Positions 51,101 to 60,590 are shown, counted from the stretch's first letter. The stretch is DNA of 64,000 bases from Kluyvera ascorbata_C (GCF_044197065.1 NZ_JBIQOI010000012.1:45948-109947), one strand, 5' to 3'. Translations and numbers: made by a program. The notes: generated from the sequence alone by a model not told the origin.

Positions 51101-52513
51101 ATGCAACGAGGGATAGTCTGGGTCGTTGATGACGATAGCTCCATCCGTTGGGTGCTTGAACGCGCACTCACCGGCGCGGGGTTAACCTGCACCACGTTTG
51201 AAGGCGGGAAAGAGGTGCTGGATGCGCTGGCCACCAAAACGCCTGACGTACTGATGTCCGACATCCGTATGCCCGGTATGGACGGTCTGGCGCTGTTAAC
51301 GCAAATCAAGCAGCGCCATCCGATGCTTCCGGTCATCATAATGACGGCGCACTCCGATCTCGATGCCGCCGTTAGCGCCTATCAGCAAGGTGCATTCGAT
51401 TACCTGCCAAAACCGTTCGATATCGATGAAGCGGTGGCACTGGTAGAGCGGGCAATTAGCCATTACCAGGAACAGCAGCAGCCACGCAACGTGCAGGTCA
51501 ATGACCCGACCACCGATATCATCGGTGAAGCGCCCGCCATGCAGGATGTCTTCCGCATTATCGGCCGCCTCTCCCGCTCGTCTATCAGCGTGCTGATTAA
51601 CGGTGAGTCCGGCACCGGTAAAGAGCTGGTCGCCCATGCGCTGCATCGCCATAGCCCGCGCGTTAAAGCGCCATTTATCGCGCTCAACATGGCGGCAATC
51701 CCGAAAGACCTGATTGAGTCCGAGCTGTTTGGCCATGAGAAAGGGGCCTTTACCGGCGCGAATACCGTTCGTCAGGGCCGATTTGAGCAGGCCGATGGCG
51801 GCACGCTGTTCCTCGACGAAATTGGCGATATGCCGATGGATGTCCAGACCCGTCTGCTGCGCGTACTGGCCGACGGCCAGTTCTACCGCGTGGGCGGCTA
51901 TGCTCCGGTGAAGGTCGACGTGCGCATCATCGCGGCGACCCACCAGAACCTCGAACAGCGCGTTCAGGAAGGCAAATTCCGCGAAGACTTATTCCACCGC
52001 CTGAACGTCATTCGTGTCCATCTGCCGCCGCTGCGCGAGCGTCGGGAAGATATCCCGCGCCTGGCGCACCATTTTTTACAGGTTGCCGCGCGCGAACTGG
52101 GCGTGGAAGCTAAGCTGCTGCACCCGGAAACCGAAGCAGCGTTAACGCGTCTGGCCTGGCCGGGCAACGTGCGCCAATTGGAAAACACCTGCCGCTGGCT
52201 GACGGTGATGGCCGCAGGACAAGAAGTGCTGATACAGGATCTGCCGAGTGAGCTGTTTGAAGCCAGCATGCCAGACAGCACCACGGCAACGTCGCTGCCG
52301 GATAGCTGGGCAACGCTGCTAGCGCAGTGGGCCGACCGCGCGCTGCGTTCCGGTCATCAGAACCTGCTTTCTGAAGCACAGCCGGAGATGGAGCGTACGC
52401 TGCTGACCACCGCGCTGCGCTATACGCAGGGGCACAAACAGGAAGCGGCTCGCCTGCTGGGCTGGGGTCGCAATACCCTGACGCGTAAGCTGAAAGAACT
52501 GGGAATGGAGTAA
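51101..52513 (+). CDS. glnG: nitrogen regulator NtrC
   Basis: 470 residues from the ATG at 51101 after AAGG, the E. coli N-terminus MQRGIVWVVDDDSSIRWVLE; a start two codons upstream is possible. Receiver domain has phospho-acceptor Asp in MSDIRMPGMDG. The AAA+ domain has Walker A GESGTGKE, GAFTGA loop and GGTLFLDEIGDMP. The C-terminal Fis-type HTH is QEAARLLGWGRNTLTRKLKE. It activates sigma-54 promoters under nitrogen limitation, including glnAp2 upstream. Confidence 0.97.
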   Translation: MQRGIVWVVDDDSSIRWVLERALTGAGLTCTTFEGGKEVLDALATKTPDVLMSDIRMPGMDGLALLTQIKQRHPMLPVIIMTAHSDLDAAVSAYQQGAFDYLPKPFDIDEAVALVERAISHYQEQQQPRNVQVNDPTTDIIGEAPAMQDVFRIIGRLSRSSISVLINGESGTGKELVAHALHRHSPRVKAPFIALNMAAIPKDLIESELFGHEKGAFTGANTVRQGRFEQADGGTLFLDEIGDMPMDVQTRLLRVLADGQFYRVGGYAPVKVDVRIIAATHQNLEQRVQEGKFREDLFHRLNVIRVHLPPLRERREDIPRLAHHFLQVAARELGVEAKLLHPETEAALTRLAWPGNVRQLENTCRWLTVMAAGQEVLIQDLPSELFEASMPDSTTATSLPDSWATLLAQWADRALRSGHQNLLSEAQPEMERTLLTTALRYTQGHKQEAARLLGWGRNTLTRKLKELGME

Positions 52514-52624
52514 GGCCAGCGTGAAGTGTAAATATTGCTCGATTCGCGCAAGTTGCTGCAATTTTATACTTTACTGTTTCGATGAGTTAAGTATTATTCA
52601 GCCCGCAAATTCGAGGGGACGATA

Positions 52625-52732
52625 ATGTTTGAATCATTGATCAATTTGGCTTCAAGCGGCGCCGCCGGTCATTCACCACAGACGGCCGTTGCTGCCGTGC
52701 TGTGTGCTGCGCTGGTTGGGCTGTTTAGCTAA
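52625..52732 (+). CDS. yshB: small membrane protein YshB
   Basis: 35 residues, MFESLINLASSGAAGHSPQT continuing into the hydrophobic AVAAVLCAALVGLFS. It matches the 36-residue E. coli YshB in sequence pattern and in place between glnG and hemN. A purine-rich GAGGGGACGATA precedes the ATG. In Salmonella YshB has been linked to intracellular survival; its molecular role is unknown. Confidence 0.88.
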   Translation: MFESLINLASSGAAGHSPQTAVAAVLCAALVGLFS

Positions 52733-52791
52733 GCCGGATGGCGCTTGCGCTTATTCGGCCTGTAGGCCCGGTAAGCGTAGCGCCACCGGGC
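52733..52791. repeat. REP pair between yshB and hemN
   Basis: GCCGGATGGCGCTTGCGCTT...TTCGGCCTGTAGGCCCGGTAAGCGTAGCGCCACCGGGC forms two inverted REP units between convergent genes. Confidence 0.85.
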
Positions 52792-52801
52792 AATATTAAC
52801 G

Positions 52802-54175
52802 CTAAATCACCCGCGAGAACTGCTGCATCCGCGCCTTCTGCCGCAGATAGGCATCAAAGCACATGCAGATATTACGAATTAACAGGCGACCTTTCGCCGT
52901 CACCTTAATCCCTTTCTCATCGACATCCACCAGCCCATCCTGCGCTAACGGTGCCAGAAGTTTCAGGTCTTCAGCAAAATAGTCGCTGAATTTCAGCGCC
53001 CACTGCTTTTCGATCGCCGCGAAATCGAGGCTGAAGTTACAGATAAGCGCTTTGATCACATCGCGACGAATACAGTCATCGCGGGTTAACGCGATACCGC
53101 GCCACAGCGCGTTACCCTGCTCGGCAACCTGCTGGTAATAGAGCTTCAGCTCTTTTTGGTTCTGCGCGTAGCAGTCGCCAATCATGCTGATCGCGGATAC
53201 GCCCATACCCAGCAGGTCGGTATCGCCCTGCGTGGTGTAGCCCTGGAAGTTGCGATGCAGCACGCCTTCGCGCTGGGCTACGGCGAGTTCGTTATCCGGG
53301 CGGGCAAAGTGATCCATACCGATAAATTGGTAACCTGCTTGCGTCAGCGAACCGATAGTTTCCTGCAAAATATCCAGCTTCTGCTGCGCCGACGGAAGGT
53401 CGGCATCTTTGATTTTGCGCTGCGCGGCAAACAGTGTCGGCAGGTGCGCGTAGTTAAATACGCTCAGGCGATCTGGGTTCAGCTCAGCCACGCGCTGCAG
53501 CGTAAAGGCAAAGCTCTCCGGCGTTTGCTTTGGTAGGCCGTAGATAAGGTCGATATTGGTCGAGGTGAAACCAATTTCGCGAGCGTGGTTGAGCAACGCG
53601 AAGATAAAATATTCATCCTGCTCACGGTTCACCAGCCGCTGCACTTCTTTGTTGAAGTCCTGTACGCCCATACTCAGGCGATTAAAGCCCTCGGCGCGCA
53701 GGTGGTCGATAACGTCCAGCTCAATTTCACGCGGGTCGACTTCAATGGAGATTTCCGCATCGGCATCAAAGTGAAAATGCTCGCGCAGCAGCGTCATCAG
53801 GCGGCTGATTTGCGCCTTGTTCAGATAGGTTGGCGTACCGCCGCCCCAGTGGAGCTGGCTGACGTGGCGGCCGGTAAACAGCGGCGCGCGCTGGCGAATT
53901 TCCTGCTCCAGCACGTCAAGGTATTGGTCAGCCTTATGCTGCTGACGCGTCACGATTTTATTGCAGCCGCAGAAATAGCAGAGCTTGTGGCAGAACGGAA
54001 TATGCACGTACAGCGACAGCGGACGCTCAGGGTAACGCGCGACGGCGTGGTGAAACTCAGGCTCGCCAAAGGCGTCAGAGAATTCCAGTGCGGTGGGATA
54101 CGAGGTATAGCGCGGCCCGGAATAGTTATATTTCTGGATCAGGGCCAGATCCCAGTCGATTAACTGCTCAGACAT
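52802..54175 (-). CDS. hemN: oxygen-independent coproporphyrinogen III oxidase
   Basis: 457 residues from the ATG at 54175 (MSEQLIDWDLALIQKYNYSG), E. coli length, with AGGAG upstream. Radical-SAM motif CxxxCxxC in PFCHKLCYFCGCNK, SAM-binding LHWGGGTPTYL, and the HemN C-terminal domain. It decarboxylates coproporphyrinogen III to protoporphyrinogen IX without oxygen. Its ribosome site lies within the last codons of the small upstream ORF, so the two may be translationally coupled. Confidence 0.97.
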   Translation of the reverse strand: MSEQLIDWDLALIQKYNYSGPRYTSYPTALEFSDAFGEPEFHHAVARYPERPLSLYVHIPFCHKLCYFCGCNKIVTRQQHKADQYLDVLEQEIRQRAPLFTGRHVSQLHWGGGTPTYLNKAQISRLMTLLREHFHFDADAEISIEVDPREIELDVIDHLRAEGFNRLSMGVQDFNKEVQRLVNREQDEYFIFALLNHAREIGFTSTNIDLIYGLPKQTPESFAFTLQRVAELNPDRLSVFNYAHLPTLFAAQRKIKDADLPSAQQKLDILQETIGSLTQAGYQFIGMDHFARPDNELAVAQREGVLHRNFQGYTTQGDTDLLGMGVSAISMIGDCYAQNQKELKLYYQQVAEQGNALWRGIALTRDDCIRRDVIKALICNFSLDFAAIEKQWALKFSDYFAEDLKLLAPLAQDGLVDVDEKGIKVTAKGRLLIRNICMCFDAYLRQKARMQQFSRVI

Positions 54176-54177
54176 GC

Positions 54178-54360
54178 TCACTCCTTCCGATGGTGTCGAG
54201 AACGACGACGGCGTGCCGGCCTGGCTCCATTTCGGAGCAACAGCCGGTTGCGCAGCCACTTTTGACGCCGCGACAACCGTCGTAGTTTAACGAATAACCA
54301 CACCAGATAACATACAACCAAAAGGGTTATAAGCAGGACTGGCAAGCCAATCGGGTGCAA
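54178..54360 (-). CDS. candidate small membrane protein between yihI and hemN
   Basis: 60 residues from a TTG at 54360, three bases after the yihI stop, and ending two bases before the hemN ATG. One hydrophobic helix lies at about 6-23 (LPVLLITLLVVCYLVWLFV), then a strongly basic tail rich in Arg (ARPARRRRSRHHRKE). In other gammaproteobacteria a DUF2489 gene can sit beside hemN; this could be a shortened relative. The rare start lowers certainty, but the exact fit between neighbours supports a real gene. Confidence 0.5.
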   Translation of the reverse strand: MHPIGLPVLLITLLVVCYLVWLFVKLRRLSRRQKWLRNRLLLRNGARPARRRRSRHHRKE

Positions 54361-54363
54361 ACG

Positions 54364-54879
54364 TTAGTTTCCGCCTCTCAGCAGGCGCATCATGTCTTCC
54401 TTGCCCTCTTCTTCCTCTTCTTCTTCGTCATCATCGTAAGAGAGGCCGAGTTGCTGCATCAGTTCATCGATGCGATCCAATTTTGCGTCAACCCATTTCT
54501 GCTCTTCAGCAGTCAGGGTTTCGTCATTTTCCAGACGTTCCAGCAGCGCATCCAGGCGCTCATCACTCTCCAGCATATCCAGCTCGGCCTGCGGTGAAAG
54601 CATAGGTTTCTCGCTCTTCGGTTTGGGCTGTTTCACGACCGGTGCGTCAGTAACGCCCAGCGCGATTGGTTTTTTACTGCCAATACGAGGATCTTTTTGC
54701 TGCTTTTGTTTATTGGAGCCAGATGCACCGTTAGAGCCAGTCGCACGGCTACCGGCTGCGTTACCACGGTGTTTTTTATCGTTTTTACGTTCGCGAGCTT
54801 CGAGGTCCAGTTCTTCGCGCGTTTTGCGGCGCTGTTTGCCCGGAGCTTTACTGCGCGGTGCAGAGGTTGGTTTTTTCAT
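54364..54879 (-). CDS. yihI: Der GTPase-activating protein YihI
   Basis: 171 residues (E. coli 169). A basic disordered N-terminal part (KAPGKQRRKTREELDLEARE) is followed by the helical core RLDALLERLENDETLTAEEQ and an acidic tail DDDEEEEEEEGKED. It stimulates GTP hydrolysis by Der and so tunes 50S ribosome maturation. It heads the yihI-small ORF-hemN cluster. Confidence 0.93.
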   Translation of the reverse strand: MKKPTSAPRSKAPGKQRRKTREELDLEARERKNDKKHRGNAAGSRATGSNGASGSNKQKQQKDPRIGSKKPIALGVTDAPVVKQPKPKSEKPMLSPQAELDMLESDERLDALLERLENDETLTAEEQKWVDAKLDRIDELMQQLGLSYDDDEEEEEEEGKEDMMRLLRGGN

Positions 54880-54944
54880 GATGTCTGTCTTTAAGCCGTT
54901 TTATTCAGTATAGAATTGAGCCGGAATCTAGCAGAAAGCAAACA

Positions 54945-55195
54945 AAGAAAAAAGGCGACAGAGTAATCTGCCGCCTTTTTTCCTGACTCACAACCCTTTA
55001 CGGGTTCTACATTCCATGTTGGCTTTCAACGCGCCCTGTCTATCCGTTAGCTCTATAACAGTCCCTGTTATGGTCCCTATCCGTGTTCAACGTCTCCAGA
55101 CGTTCGCCTTCCTGGCTAATTCCTTCGGTCTTCGCCTCCTGGCGTTCCTGACCGCTCATCCTGAGTCTGAATTCCTTCCGGCGCCCTTGCCGATG
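54945..55195 (-). ncRNA. csrC: CsrC regulatory RNA
   Basis: Lies between engB and yihI, as in E. coli. On the - strand there are a dozen or more GGA motifs, many in hairpin loops (for example ACTCAGGATGAGCGGTCAGG, GCCAGGAGGCG, CGTCTGGAGACG), which sequester CsrA dimers. The 3' part AGGGTTGTGAGTCAGGAAAA leads to the terminator stem GGCGGCAGA / TCTGTCGCC and T-run, close to the E. coli end. The 5' end is estimated from a -10-like TAAAGT near 55202. Confidence 0.85.
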
Positions 55196-55469
55196 CGTGC
55201 TACTTTACCCTGTTGGATTAAACTAACAAGCAACGAAACGGCGAAAAATGGACAATTCAGAATATTGCCCAACAATAACTATATGATTTCAAATGATTTG
55301 AATATTATCTCGCCCCCGTTTTTTCCTAAATTTCGCATAGCAGCAATGGCAAATATCTTACAAACGGAAGGGCATCGTCTTACAGTCGACGCACGACGAG
55401 GAAAATCAGTCTTTTTTTGCCGATCGGGTATAATCGCCCACATTGCCTTATTTAACGGAGATCACCGTT

Positions 55470-56105
55470 TTGACTAACTGGAATTATCAACAGACGCACT
55501 TTGTAACCAGTGCGCCTGATATCCGCCACTTACCTTCCGATACCGGAATCGAAGTGGCCTTTGCTGGCCGTTCTAACGCGGGGAAATCCAGCGCCCTGAA
55601 TACGCTCACCAACCAGAAAAGCCTGGCACGTACGTCAAAAACACCTGGCCGTACTCAGCTGATTAACCTGTTTGAAGTTGCCGATGGCAAACGCCTGGTC
55701 GACCTGCCGGGCTATGGTTACGCGCAGGTTCCGGAAGAGATGAAAATCAAATGGCAACGCGCGCTGGGTGAATACCTGGAGAAGCGTCTGTGTTTGAAAG
55801 GATTAGTGGTGCTGATGGATATCCGCCATCCGCTGAAGGATCTCGACCAGCAGATGATCGAATGGGCCGTCGCGAGTGAAATTCCGGTACTGGTACTGCT
55901 GACGAAGGCGGACAAGCTGGCAAGCGGCGCGCGCAAAGCGCAGCTGAACCAGGTTCGTGAAGCGGCGCTGGCCTTTAACGGCGACGTACAGGTTGAAGCT
56001 TTTTCTTCACTGAAAAAGCAGGGTGTCGATAAGCTGCGCCAGAAGCTGGATAGCTGGTTTAACGGCATTCCTCCGCAGGAAGAAGTCGAGGCCGCAGAAG
56101 AGTAA
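55470..56105 (+). CDS. engB: ribosome-biogenesis GTPase EngB/YsxC (YihA)
   Basis: 211 residues from TTG at 55470, nine bases after GGAG, giving the E. coli-like start (M)TNWNYQQTHFV; E. coli also uses TTG. Motifs: G1 AGRSNAGKSS, G2 region TSKTPGRTQLIN, G3 DLPGYGYAQV, G4 LLTKADKL. It is essential for 50S assembly. It lies between the opposite-strand csrC and spf RNAs, as in E. coli. Confidence 0.95.
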   Translation: MTNWNYQQTHFVTSAPDIRHLPSDTGIEVAFAGRSNAGKSSALNTLTNQKSLARTSKTPGRTQLINLFEVADGKRLVDLPGYGYAQVPEEMKIKWQRALGEYLEKRLCLKGLVVLMDIRHPLKDLDQQMIEWAVASEIPVLVLLTKADKLASGARKAQLNQVREAALAFNGDVQVEAFSSLKKQGVDKLRQKLDSWFNGIPPQEEVEAAEE

Positions 56106-56117
56106 TCCCCCGCATTT

Positions 56118-56156
56118 ATCCCGGATAGCGGCGCGCTGCGCCCTGTTCCGGGCTCG
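56118..56156. repeat. REP-like palindrome after engB
   Basis: ATCCCGGATAGCGGCGCGCT...CCTGTTCCGGGCTCGCC is a single degenerate REP unit that may end engB transcription. Confidence 0.6.
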
Positions 56157-56221
56157 CCACATCCCACTGATTTATTTCAATATCATTCAATTTTATCGTG
56201 ACGAAAACTTTTCTTTCGCCC

Positions 56222-56332
56222 AATAAAAAACGCCCCAGTCATTACTGACTGGGGCGGCTAAAATATTCAGCCAAATCCGATTACGTGAAGTAAAAGGTCT
56301 GAAAGATAGAACATCTTACCTCTGTACCCTAC
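56222..56332 (-). ncRNA. spf: Spot 42 RNA
   Basis: The - strand reads GTAGGGTACAGAGGTAAGAT at the 5' end and finishes with the terminator CGCCCCAGTCA / TGACTGGGGCG and T-run, about 109 nt, nearly identical to E. coli Spot 42. This Hfq-binding RNA represses secondary carbon-source genes; CRP-cAMP represses it. It lies downstream of polA in the same direction, the conserved position. Confidence 0.95.
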
Positions 56333-56479
56333 GAGATTAACTCTACTCTTTTTTACCCCGTTCAGAAAGCATTTTTTGTAGTTTTTTTTCATTTGTTACA
56401 TAACGAATTCTAATGTTCATCACAAAACTAGATAAGTTATGTTGCTTACTTACAAAAAAGAGCGTTATTCATCGGATAC

Positions 56480-59275
56480 TTAATGAGCTTGATCCCAGTT
56501 TTCACCACTGCCGACTTCCACCAGCAATGGCACGTCCAGCGTCGTGCTGTTTTCCATTAATTCATGCACCTTCTTCGATACCGCGTCCAGATCGTCTTTA
56601 TGTACTTCAAAGACCAATTCATCGTGTACCTGCATGATCATACGGACACGCGGTTTCTCACTTTCTAACCATTCATCCACCGCAATCATCGCGCGTTTGA
56701 TGATGTCGGCAGCGGTTCCCTGCATCGGGGCGTTAATCGCCGCACGTTCTGCACCTGCACGGCGAGCGCCGTTGCTGGATTTGATGTCCGGCAGATAGAG
56801 GCGACGGCCATCGAGCGTGGCAACATAGCCCTGCTCTTTAGCCTGCTGGCGGGTACGTTCCATATAGTCAAGCACGCCAGGATAACGCTCGAAGTAGAGG
56901 TCCATATATTTCTGGGCTTCTTTGCGCGGGATATTAAGCTGGCGAGCCAGACCGAAGGCGCTCATGCCGTAAATCAGGCCGAAGTTAATCGCCTTGGCGC
57001 TGCGACGCTGTTCATTGCTTACGCTTTCCAGCGGTAGGCCAAATACCTCAGCCGCGGTCGCGCGGTGAATATCCTTACCTTCGGCAAACGCTTTCAGCAG
57101 GCCTTCATCGCGAGACAGGTGCGCCATAATGCGCAGTTCGATTTGCGAGTAGTCGGCAGAGACGATGAGGTAATCTTCAGGGGCAATAAACGCCTGGCGA
57201 ATACGGCGCCCCTCTTCATTACGCACTGGAATGTTCTGCAGGTTTGGATCGGTTGAGGACAAGCGTCCGGTCGCGGTGACCGCCTGGTGATAGGAGGTAT
57301 GAACACGGCCGGTTTTCGGGTTAATCATCAGCGGTAGCTTATCGGTATAAGTCGATTTCAGCTTCGCCAGGCCACGATACTCCAGAATCACTTTCGGCAG
57401 CGGGTAGTCGAGCGCCAGCTCTTCCAGCACCTCTTCCGATGTAGACGGCGCGCCGCCCGGCGTTTTCTTCAGCGGCTTGATGCCCTGTTTTTCAAACAAA
57501 ATGGTCTGCAACTGCTTCGGCGAGGAGAGGTTAAACTCTTCACCAGCAATCTCGTAAGCCTTTTGCTCCAGCTCTACCAGGCGCTTAGCAAGCTCCTGCG
57601 AGTGCGCATGTAATACAGCGGGATCAATCTTCACGCCGTTACGTTCGACGCGTGACAGCACCGGCACCAGCGGCATTTCAATCTCGTTGAAGATGCGCAG
57701 CGGCCCTTCATGCTTTTGCAGCTTCGGCCACATTTTCAGATGCAGCTGGAGGGTTACATCAGCGTCCTCAGCCGCATAGCGACCCGCTTCTTCCAGCGCA
57801 ATCTGGTTGAAAGTCAGCTGATTTTTACCTTTGCCGGCAATCTCTTCAAAGGTGATGGTTTTGTGTTTTAACCAGCGGTCAGAGAGGCTGTCCATATCAT
57901 GGCGACCCGCTACGCTATCCAGCGTGTAGGACTCCAGCATGGTGTCGTAGGCGATACCGCGCAATTCGATGCCATAGTTAGCAAGGATACCGCGGTCGTA
58001 TTTCAGGTTCTGACCCACCTTCAGCAGCTTTTCATCTTCCAGCAGCGGCTTGAGAAGTTCTAAGGCGCGGTCGCGGGAGACCTGGTCCGGGGCATCGAGA
58101 TAGTCATGGGCCACAGGAACATAGGCAGCAACGCCAGGTTCGGTGGCAAACGACAGACCCACCATATTGGCAGAGATGTTATCCAGGCTGTCAGTTTCAG
58201 TATCGAAAGCAAACAGCGGCGCTTTTTTCAGCTTCTCAATCCAGCTGACCAGCGTAGCTTCATCAAGGATGGTGACATAGTTTTCAGATGACAGCGTGGC
58301 TGCGGTCTCTTCGACTTCAACCTCAATTTCAACATCGACGGCTTTGCTGGCCGGTTTAGCGACAGGTTTTGCTCCTTTGGCCTGCATCCAGGTACCGGAC
58401 TCAACGTCGGTGATCCAGCGCTTAAATTCGTATTTTTTGAACAGCGTTAACAGCTCATCGGCCGCAGGTTCCGCGACAATCAGCTGCTCGCAGCCCAGCT
58501 CCAGCTCAACGTCCGTTTTGATAGTCGCCAGCTTATAGGAGAGGTAGGCCAGATCTTTATTCTGCTCAAGCTTCGCCGCCATGGTCTTCGCACCACGGAA
58601 GGTCAGCCCGGCGATTTTTTCCGATTCGCCGTAGAGCGTATCCAGGCCACCCAACCCTTGCAGCAGCGCCTGCGCGGTTTTTTCGCCCACGCCCGGCACA
58701 CCTGGAATGTTATCCGAGGAGTCACCCATCAGCGCGAGGAAGTCGATAATCAGCTCCGGCGGCACGCCGTATTTGGTCACCACTTCGTCCGGGCCGAGAA
58801 TGGTATTGGTCATGGTATTGATAAGCGTAATGCCCGGCGTGACGAGCTGCGCCATATCTTTATCCCCGGTGCTGATTAGCACCGGACGACCCGCTTTTTC
58901 GGCTTCACGCGCCAGCGTGCCGATCACGTCATCCGCTTCAACGCCAGAGACGGCCAGCAGCGGCAGGCCCATAGCTTTTACCATGGTGTGTAGTGGTTCA
59001 ATCTGCGCACGCAGATCGTCCGGCATTGGCGGGCGATGCGATTTGTAGTCTTCAAACAATTCGTCACGGAAGGTTTTTCCCTTCGCATCAAATACCACGG
59101 CAGCGTGGGTTGGCTGATACTGAAGGATCAGGCTGCGCAGCATGTTTAACACACCGTACATCGCGCCTGTCGGCTCTCCCGCACGGTTCGTCAGCGGTGG
59201 GAATGCGTGATATGCCCGATAGAGATAAGAAGATCCATCAACGAGGATGAGAGGGTTTTCAGGGATCTGAACCAT
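56480..59275 (-). CDS. polA: DNA polymerase I
   Basis: 931 residues (E. coli 928). The 5'-nuclease domain (1 to about 290) carries LVDGSSYLYRAYHA, GVEADDVIGT and STGDKDMAQLV. The 3'-5' exonuclease domain has FAFDTETDSLDN. The polymerase domain has motif A VSADYSQIELRIMAHL, motif B RRSAKAINFGLIYG and motif C MQVHDELVFEV. It fills Okazaki gaps and repair patches. Two DnaA-type boxes lie upstream. Confidence 0.98.
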   Translation of the reverse strand: MVQIPENPLILVDGSSYLYRAYHAFPPLTNRAGEPTGAMYGVLNMLRSLILQYQPTHAAVVFDAKGKTFRDELFEDYKSHRPPMPDDLRAQIEPLHTMVKAMGLPLLAVSGVEADDVIGTLAREAEKAGRPVLISTGDKDMAQLVTPGITLINTMTNTILGPDEVVTKYGVPPELIIDFLALMGDSSDNIPGVPGVGEKTAQALLQGLGGLDTLYGESEKIAGLTFRGAKTMAAKLEQNKDLAYLSYKLATIKTDVELELGCEQLIVAEPAADELLTLFKKYEFKRWITDVESGTWMQAKGAKPVAKPASKAVDVEIEVEVEETAATLSSENYVTILDEATLVSWIEKLKKAPLFAFDTETDSLDNISANMVGLSFATEPGVAAYVPVAHDYLDAPDQVSRDRALELLKPLLEDEKLLKVGQNLKYDRGILANYGIELRGIAYDTMLESYTLDSVAGRHDMDSLSDRWLKHKTITFEEIAGKGKNQLTFNQIALEEAGRYAAEDADVTLQLHLKMWPKLQKHEGPLRIFNEIEMPLVPVLSRVERNGVKIDPAVLHAHSQELAKRLVELEQKAYEIAGEEFNLSSPKQLQTILFEKQGIKPLKKTPGGAPSTSEEVLEELALDYPLPKVILEYRGLAKLKSTYTDKLPLMINPKTGRVHTSYHQAVTATGRLSSTDPNLQNIPVRNEEGRRIRQAFIAPEDYLIVSADYSQIELRIMAHLSRDEGLLKAFAEGKDIHRATAAEVFGLPLESVSNEQRRSAKAINFGLIYGMSAFGLARQLNIPRKEAQKYMDLYFERYPGVLDYMERTRQQAKEQGYVATLDGRRLYLPDIKSSNGARRAGAERAAINAPMQGTAADIIKRAMIAVDEWLESEKPRVRMIMQVHDELVFEVHKDDLDAVSKKVHELMENSTTLDVPLLVEVGSGENWDQAH

Positions 59276-59671
59276 AATTTCCGTGCCTGTTTATCAGATT
59301 ATGGGTAAAGGATGCCACATACGGCATGAAAACATGAGTTTTTCGCCAAAATAACGCGAAAAGATTTGCAGATCCTCGCGATCGCGCGCAAAACAAATTG
59401 TGGATAAGTTTGTGAATAGTTTTATTTTACTGATAACAAATGATATGTAACCGATGATAAAGTAAAAATTAATTTAATCATTTCAATTAATTAACTCAAT
59501 AACGAGGTTAGTAAAAGCGATCTGGTGGTAATTCACACAGTGTGGATAGACACTATGACCATTTTTCTATTCCGGTAAGACCCGCCATTTAGCGCGTTTT
59601 CTGTTAAAATCAGCCCCTTGTGCTCTTTTATATACGCACGTTAAATAACTAACTATCTGAATAAACGAACT
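59276..59671. promoter_or_regulatory. polA-yihG divergent region with DnaA boxes
   Basis: 396 bp without a gene. A perfect DnaA box in inverse orientation, TGTGGATAA, lies at 59399-59407, and a one-mismatch box TGTGGATAG at 59541-59549. DnaA stimulation of polA is reported for E. coli. A palindrome ATCCTCGCGATCGCGCGC near 59373 includes GATC sites. A -10-like TAAAAT at 59605 probably belongs to yihG. Confidence 0.7.
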
Positions 59672-60580
59672 ATGTCGAGATTGCTCGCTGCGATAACGTT
59701 GCCCATCAGTATCGCACTCACCATTTTATTGACTATATTGTGCTCAATACCGATTATTCTCGCCGGCATTATTAAATTGATTTTACCGGTACCGGCTATC
59801 TGGCGTTCCGTCTCAGTATTCTGCAACTTTATGATGTACTGCTGGTGCGAAGGGCTGGCAGCGCTGCTGCATCTCAACCCCTGGCTCAAGTGGGATATTG
59901 AAGGGCTCGAGACGCTCAATAAAAAGAACTGGTACCTGCTTATCAGCAACCACCACAGCTGGGCAGATATTGTGGTGTTATGCGTGATCTTCCGCAAGCA
60001 CATCCCAATGAACAAATACTTCCTCAAGCAGCAACTGGCCTGGGTACCCTTCATGGGGCTGGCATGCTGGGCGCTGGATATGCCCTTTATGCGCCGATAT
60101 TCCCGCAGCTATCTGATTCGCCACCCGGAACGCCGCGGTAAAGATGTTGAAACAACACGTCGCTCGTGCGAGAAATTCCGCGCGCATCCAACAACCATCG
60201 TTAACTTTGTCGAAGGCTCACGCTTTACACCTGAAAAACGCCTGCAAACCCGTTCGCCCTATCAAAATCTGCTGCCGCCAAAAGCTGCCGGTATTGCGAT
60301 GGCGCTAAACGTGTTAGGCACTCAGTTCGATAAGCTGCTCGACGTGACGCTCTGCTACCCGGAAAACGATAAGACGCCGTTCTACGATATGCTCAGCGGT
60401 AAACTGACGCGCATTGTGGTTCGCGTGAATCTGCGTCCGATTGCCCCGGAGATGCACGGTGACTACGTAGGGGATAAGAACTTTAAGCGACGCTTCCAGC
60501 TATGGCTGAATGCGCTGTGGGAAGAGAAAGACCATCAGATTACAGACATCAAAGCAGAATACAAAAACGCCGGTCATTGA
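59672..60580 (+). CDS. yihG: 1-acylglycerol-3-phosphate acyltransferase family protein YihG
   Basis: 302 residues (E. coli 310). Two N-terminal membrane helices (about 10-45) precede the acyltransferase motifs: NHHSWADIVVL (the HX4D box), KYFLKQQLAWVPFMGLACW, VNFVEGSRFT and KAAGIAMALNV. YihG adds a second acyl chain to lysophosphatidate in the inner membrane and has a preference for unusual chains. It converges on dsbA; E. coli yihF is missing from between them. Confidence 0.93.
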   Translation: MSRLLAAITLPISIALTILLTILCSIPIILAGIIKLILPVPAIWRSVSVFCNFMMYCWCEGLAALLHLNPWLKWDIEGLETLNKKNWYLLISNHHSWADIVVLCVIFRKHIPMNKYFLKQQLAWVPFMGLACWALDMPFMRRYSRSYLIRHPERRGKDVETTRRSCEKFRAHPTTIVNFVEGSRFTPEKRLQTRSPYQNLLPPKAAGIAMALNVLGTQFDKLLDVTLCYPENDKTPFYDMLSGKLTRIVVRVNLRPIAPEMHGDYVGDKNFKRRFQLWLNALWEEKDHQITDIKAEYKNAGH

Positions 60581-60590
60581 CCGGCGTTTT
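60564..60590. terminator. bidirectional terminator between yihG and dsbA
   Basis: Stem ACGCCGGTCA / TGACCGGCGT with loop T, flanked by AAAAA and TTTT runs. The yihG stop codon lies inside the stem. Confidence 0.85.

Noticed and set aside
55016..55477. 153-codon + strand open frame upstream of engB
   Set aside because: It overlaps the csrC RNA on the opposite strand; the pattern of repeated GGA on the - strand and the terminator explain this sequence.
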